From NCBI GenBank assembly GCA_022820625.1, contig JAJEFE010000020.1, forward strand, positions 1 to 56,117: 56,117 nt of DNA, given 5' to 3'. This document shows, one piece after another, positions 53,468-56,117 of this stretch; position 1 is the stretch's first letter; every line of letters begins with the position of its first letter. The DNA comes from Gammaproteobacteria bacterium. Its GTDB lineage: Bacteria; Pseudomonadota; Gammaproteobacteria; Steroidobacterales; Rariloculaceae. The position numbers were made by a program, and so were the translations under genes. Below the pieces are notes generated by a model. That model saw only the letters and a list, made by a program, of their open reading frames with translations. It had not been told where the DNA came from and did no database searches.

Positions 53468-53986
53468 TCATTCGTCCGAATCCTCCACGCTCGGCTCGGC
53501 GATCAGCCGCTGGATGACGGCTTCGTACTCGTCGCGCCGGGAGCGCAGGAATCCCAGGTGCCGCGTATCCAGTTCGCCGTCGCGCCCGAAAACGTAACTG
53601 CTGGGCATTGCCACCACCCCGAACTCCCGCGCCAGTTCACCCTCCGGGTCGTAGACGATTTCGAACTTCGCCGGGAATTCCTCGAGAAATTGCCGCGCTT
53701 CATCGGCGTCGACATCGGTGTTGACGCCAAGAATGACGAGACCGTCGTCGGTGTACTCGTCGTACATGGCGTTGAACCAGGGAAAGGACTGGCGGCACGG
53801 CACGCACCAGGACGCCCAGAAATCCACGACGACGACCTTGCCCCGGTACTCGGCCAGGTCGAGCGAGTGGGCCGGTGCCCATAACGACGCCAGCAGGCTG
53901 GCAACCAGGGGAAAAATGTGACGCCGAATCGTACCCGTCACTCGGCGGCGCAATGGAAGCAGGTCGGTAGTCGGTACGGCAGGCAT
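53468..53986 (-). CDS. TlpA-like periplasmic thioredoxin
   Basis: The 172-residue product has an N-terminal hydrophobic segment (IFPLVASLLASLWAPAHS) and a thioredoxin fold with the active site WCVPC (Cys61, Cys64) in VVVDFWASWCVPCRQSFPWFN. The TlpA-type insert ILGVNTDVDADEARQFLEEF and the cis-Pro segment VAMPSSYVFGRDG follow. It would reduce or isomerise disulfides in the periplasm. A GTG at 53938 would give a shorter signal peptide and is a plausible alternative start. It is convergent with the receptor gene. Confidence 0.88.
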   Translation of the reverse strand: MPAVPTTDLLPLRRRVTGTIRRHIFPLVASLLASLWAPAHSLDLAEYRGKVVVVDFWASWCVPCRQSFPWFNAMYDEYTDDGLVILGVNTDVDADEARQFLEEFPAKFEIVYDPEGELAREFGVVAMPSSYVFGRDGELDTRHLGFLRSRRDEYEAVIQRLIAEPSVEDSDE

Positions 53987-54078
53987 CGGTACGGCGTTGG
54001 ATATGAGCCCTTTATTCTAGCTTCAGCGTCATGGCACAGTCAGCCGTCCGGTCGCCTTGCCGGCGCCCTCCGTGGTGG

Positions 54079-54786
54079 TTATCTCCGCCGTTGCTGGGAC
54101 AGGTTGAAGCTCACGATGACCCGGTCGGCGTCCTTCCCCCTGGCCCTTGATCGATTCGGAGCCACGCTGTGGTACAGCCAGGCGGGGAAGATCAGCATTC
54201 TTCCGGCCCGGGGCTGGTAGCGGACCTTCTTCCAGCAGTCTCGTGGGCGCTTTGTGTCCGGAATGTACTTGACGGAACCCATCAGATTCTGGGTACGCGG
54301 ATCGGTGAACTCGATTCGGCCAGAGTTCCTGGGCGCCTGGACGTAATAGACGCCGCTCCAGATGCAGCCGGGATGGATATGGGCCCGGTTCAGGCCGCCG
54401 GGCGGATTGATGATCGACCACATGGTGCCGATGCTTAGCCGATAGGACCTGTGATAGCCGAGTTTACGGCACATCCTGGCCGCTGCTGCGTCGACGTGCT
54501 TGACCATTCCCGCGAACGCGGTGTCCTTGTGCAGCCTGGTGTGGCTGTGCCAGCCCCCCAGTTCCCGGTAGTTCGATTTGCGCACCCCCGTTTCGTCGCG
54601 TTCCCGTTCGGCGTAGATCGCCTCGATCAGGCGGGCATTCAGAAGCTCGCTGTCCGGTACTTCCAGAGAAAAAACCAGCGTCGGAAAATAGCGGGCCACC
54701 TTCAACGAAACTTCGGACGAACCTGCCGCCGAGCCGTGGTCCGAGGCTACATCGTTCGGGGTTTCGCGCGTCACTTCATTTCGCAT
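54079..54786 (-). CDS. 2OG-Fe(II) oxygenase, TIGR02466 type
   Basis: The 235-residue product has the oxygenase core: HIHPGCIWSGVYYVQAP, then a FTDPR segment and YHSVAPNRSRARGKDADRVIVSFNL, holding the second iron His and the Arg for 2-oxoglutarate. The N-terminal ARYFPTLVFSLEVP and GGWHSHTRLHKD fit the TIGR02466 family. The first iron ligands are probably in NRAHIHPGCIWSG. The substrate is unknown. The first 25 residues are polar and poorly conserved in appearance. Confidence 0.85.
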   Translation of the reverse strand: MRNEVTRETPNDVASDHGSAAGSSEVSLKVARYFPTLVFSLEVPDSELLNARLIEAIYAERERDETGVRKSNYRELGGWHSHTRLHKDTAFAGMVKHVDAAAARMCRKLGYHRSYRLSIGTMWSIINPPGGLNRAHIHPGCIWSGVYYVQAPRNSGRIEFTDPRTQNLMGSVKYIPDTKRPRDCWKKVRYQPRAGRMLIFPAWLYHSVAPNRSRARGKDADRVIVSFNLSQQRRR

Positions 54787-54881
54787 CGTCTTGTCGCGGA
54801 CCCCCGATCGTTTCTTCGAACCGGGAGGCCAGCTACGGGATTGTACCGTTGCCGCGGATCGCCGGGAGGGCCACGCTCGGC

Positions 54882-55868
<987 letters not shown>

Positions 55869-55991
55869 TCTGACGACGGGCGCCTCGATTTCGATCCTCG
55901 AGATGGGTTGCGCGTCAACGCTGTTCGCAATCAGGGTACCCGTATCTTCCTCGATGGCGCCTTTGACCGTGGCATGCTGTTGTCTCTCACA

Positions 55992-56117
55992 TTATTAGAT
56001 CAGCACGACCGGGATTTTTCTCACATTCTTTCGTAGCCGATTTTCCGGGGATGCTGGAATAAACCGGACGGATTGGCTGTCGGCGCTGGGCGAGCGCTAT
56101 CTCTTCTTGCATGGCAA
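55992..56117. other. Right-end segment without a supported gene
   Basis: It begins with the two stops of the broken DUF5666 frame. A 9-base TCTCACATT direct repeat occurs at 55985 and 56019. From about 56041 a plus-strand frame reads RTDWLSALGERYLFLHG to the window edge but has no start in view; it may be part of a gene or element lying beyond the window. Confidence 0.3.

Overview
The window looks like a GC-rich chromosome segment of a Gram-negative bacterium, most likely an uncultured gammaproteobacterium. Support comes from RND efflux pumps, TonB-dependent receptors with an ECF sigma/FecR pair, an AsmA-type inner-membrane protein, NnrU, a tripartite tricarboxylate transporter and two secreted DUF6152 proteins. 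This is judged from protein content only: no rRNA or other phylogenetic marker is present, and I see no tRNA, rRNA, CRISPR array or intact insertion sequence. Coding density is high and no gap reaches 300 bases.

Layout. 1-4 kb is an accessory patch: a truncated IS1634-like transposase, an ImmA/IrrE-type protease coupled to a PrpF/GalD-like isomerase, a GNAT/DUF1778 toxin-antitoxin pair and a small membrane protein. 4-11 kb is a tricarboxylate-use region: a TctA-TctB fusion permease, a Tat-exported TctC binding protein, a phosphoesterase, NnrU, and a TcuA-like tricarballylate dehydrogenase. 11.4-12.5 kb is a second toxin-antitoxin locus (DUF5615/DUF433, the antitoxin fused to an extra N-terminal domain). 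12.7-18.5 kb holds a MetE-like barrel protein, a sulfatase, a DUF4143 ATPase preceded by a 23-bp repeat array, a DCC-family oxidoreductase and a DUF6152 protein. 18.6-22.1 kb is the conserved ATP-grasp / alpha-E / transglutaminase operon. 22.2-28.3 kb is on the plus strand: an outer-membrane receptor, an M23 peptidase, a DUF2272 protein and a BCCT transporter. 28.3-32.4 kb is a minus-strand AsmA-DUF4159-small protein operon, followed by two overlapping micro-genes.

33-36 kb has an amidase and a beta-propeller-like lipoprotein. 36-45.5 kb is a minus-strand GntR-adaptor-permease-adaptor-permease cluster: two paralogous RND pumps in tandem, with GntR-type TGGTNNNACCA operators ahead of the regulator. 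45.7-49.2 kb has an exported SDR, an NTF2-like protein, a small protein coupled to a clan AA aspartic protease, and the second DUF6152 protein with a Met-rich insert. 49.4-53.4 kb is a complete ECF sigma-FecR-TonB receptor signalling cassette. The right end has a TlpA-like thioredoxin, a 2OG-Fe(II) oxygenase and a DUF5666 protein with a very long acidic tail and no visible start codon.

The most unusual feature is how many short degenerate tandem repeats there are, each with its own unit length (15, 16, 18, 21, 23, 26 and 36 bp). They sit at gene 3' ends, in spacers and inside coding regions. Two arrays are copies of the 3' end of the adjacent gene (tctC and tcuA) running past its stop codon, and a 20-bp direct repeat brackets the phosphoesterase module.
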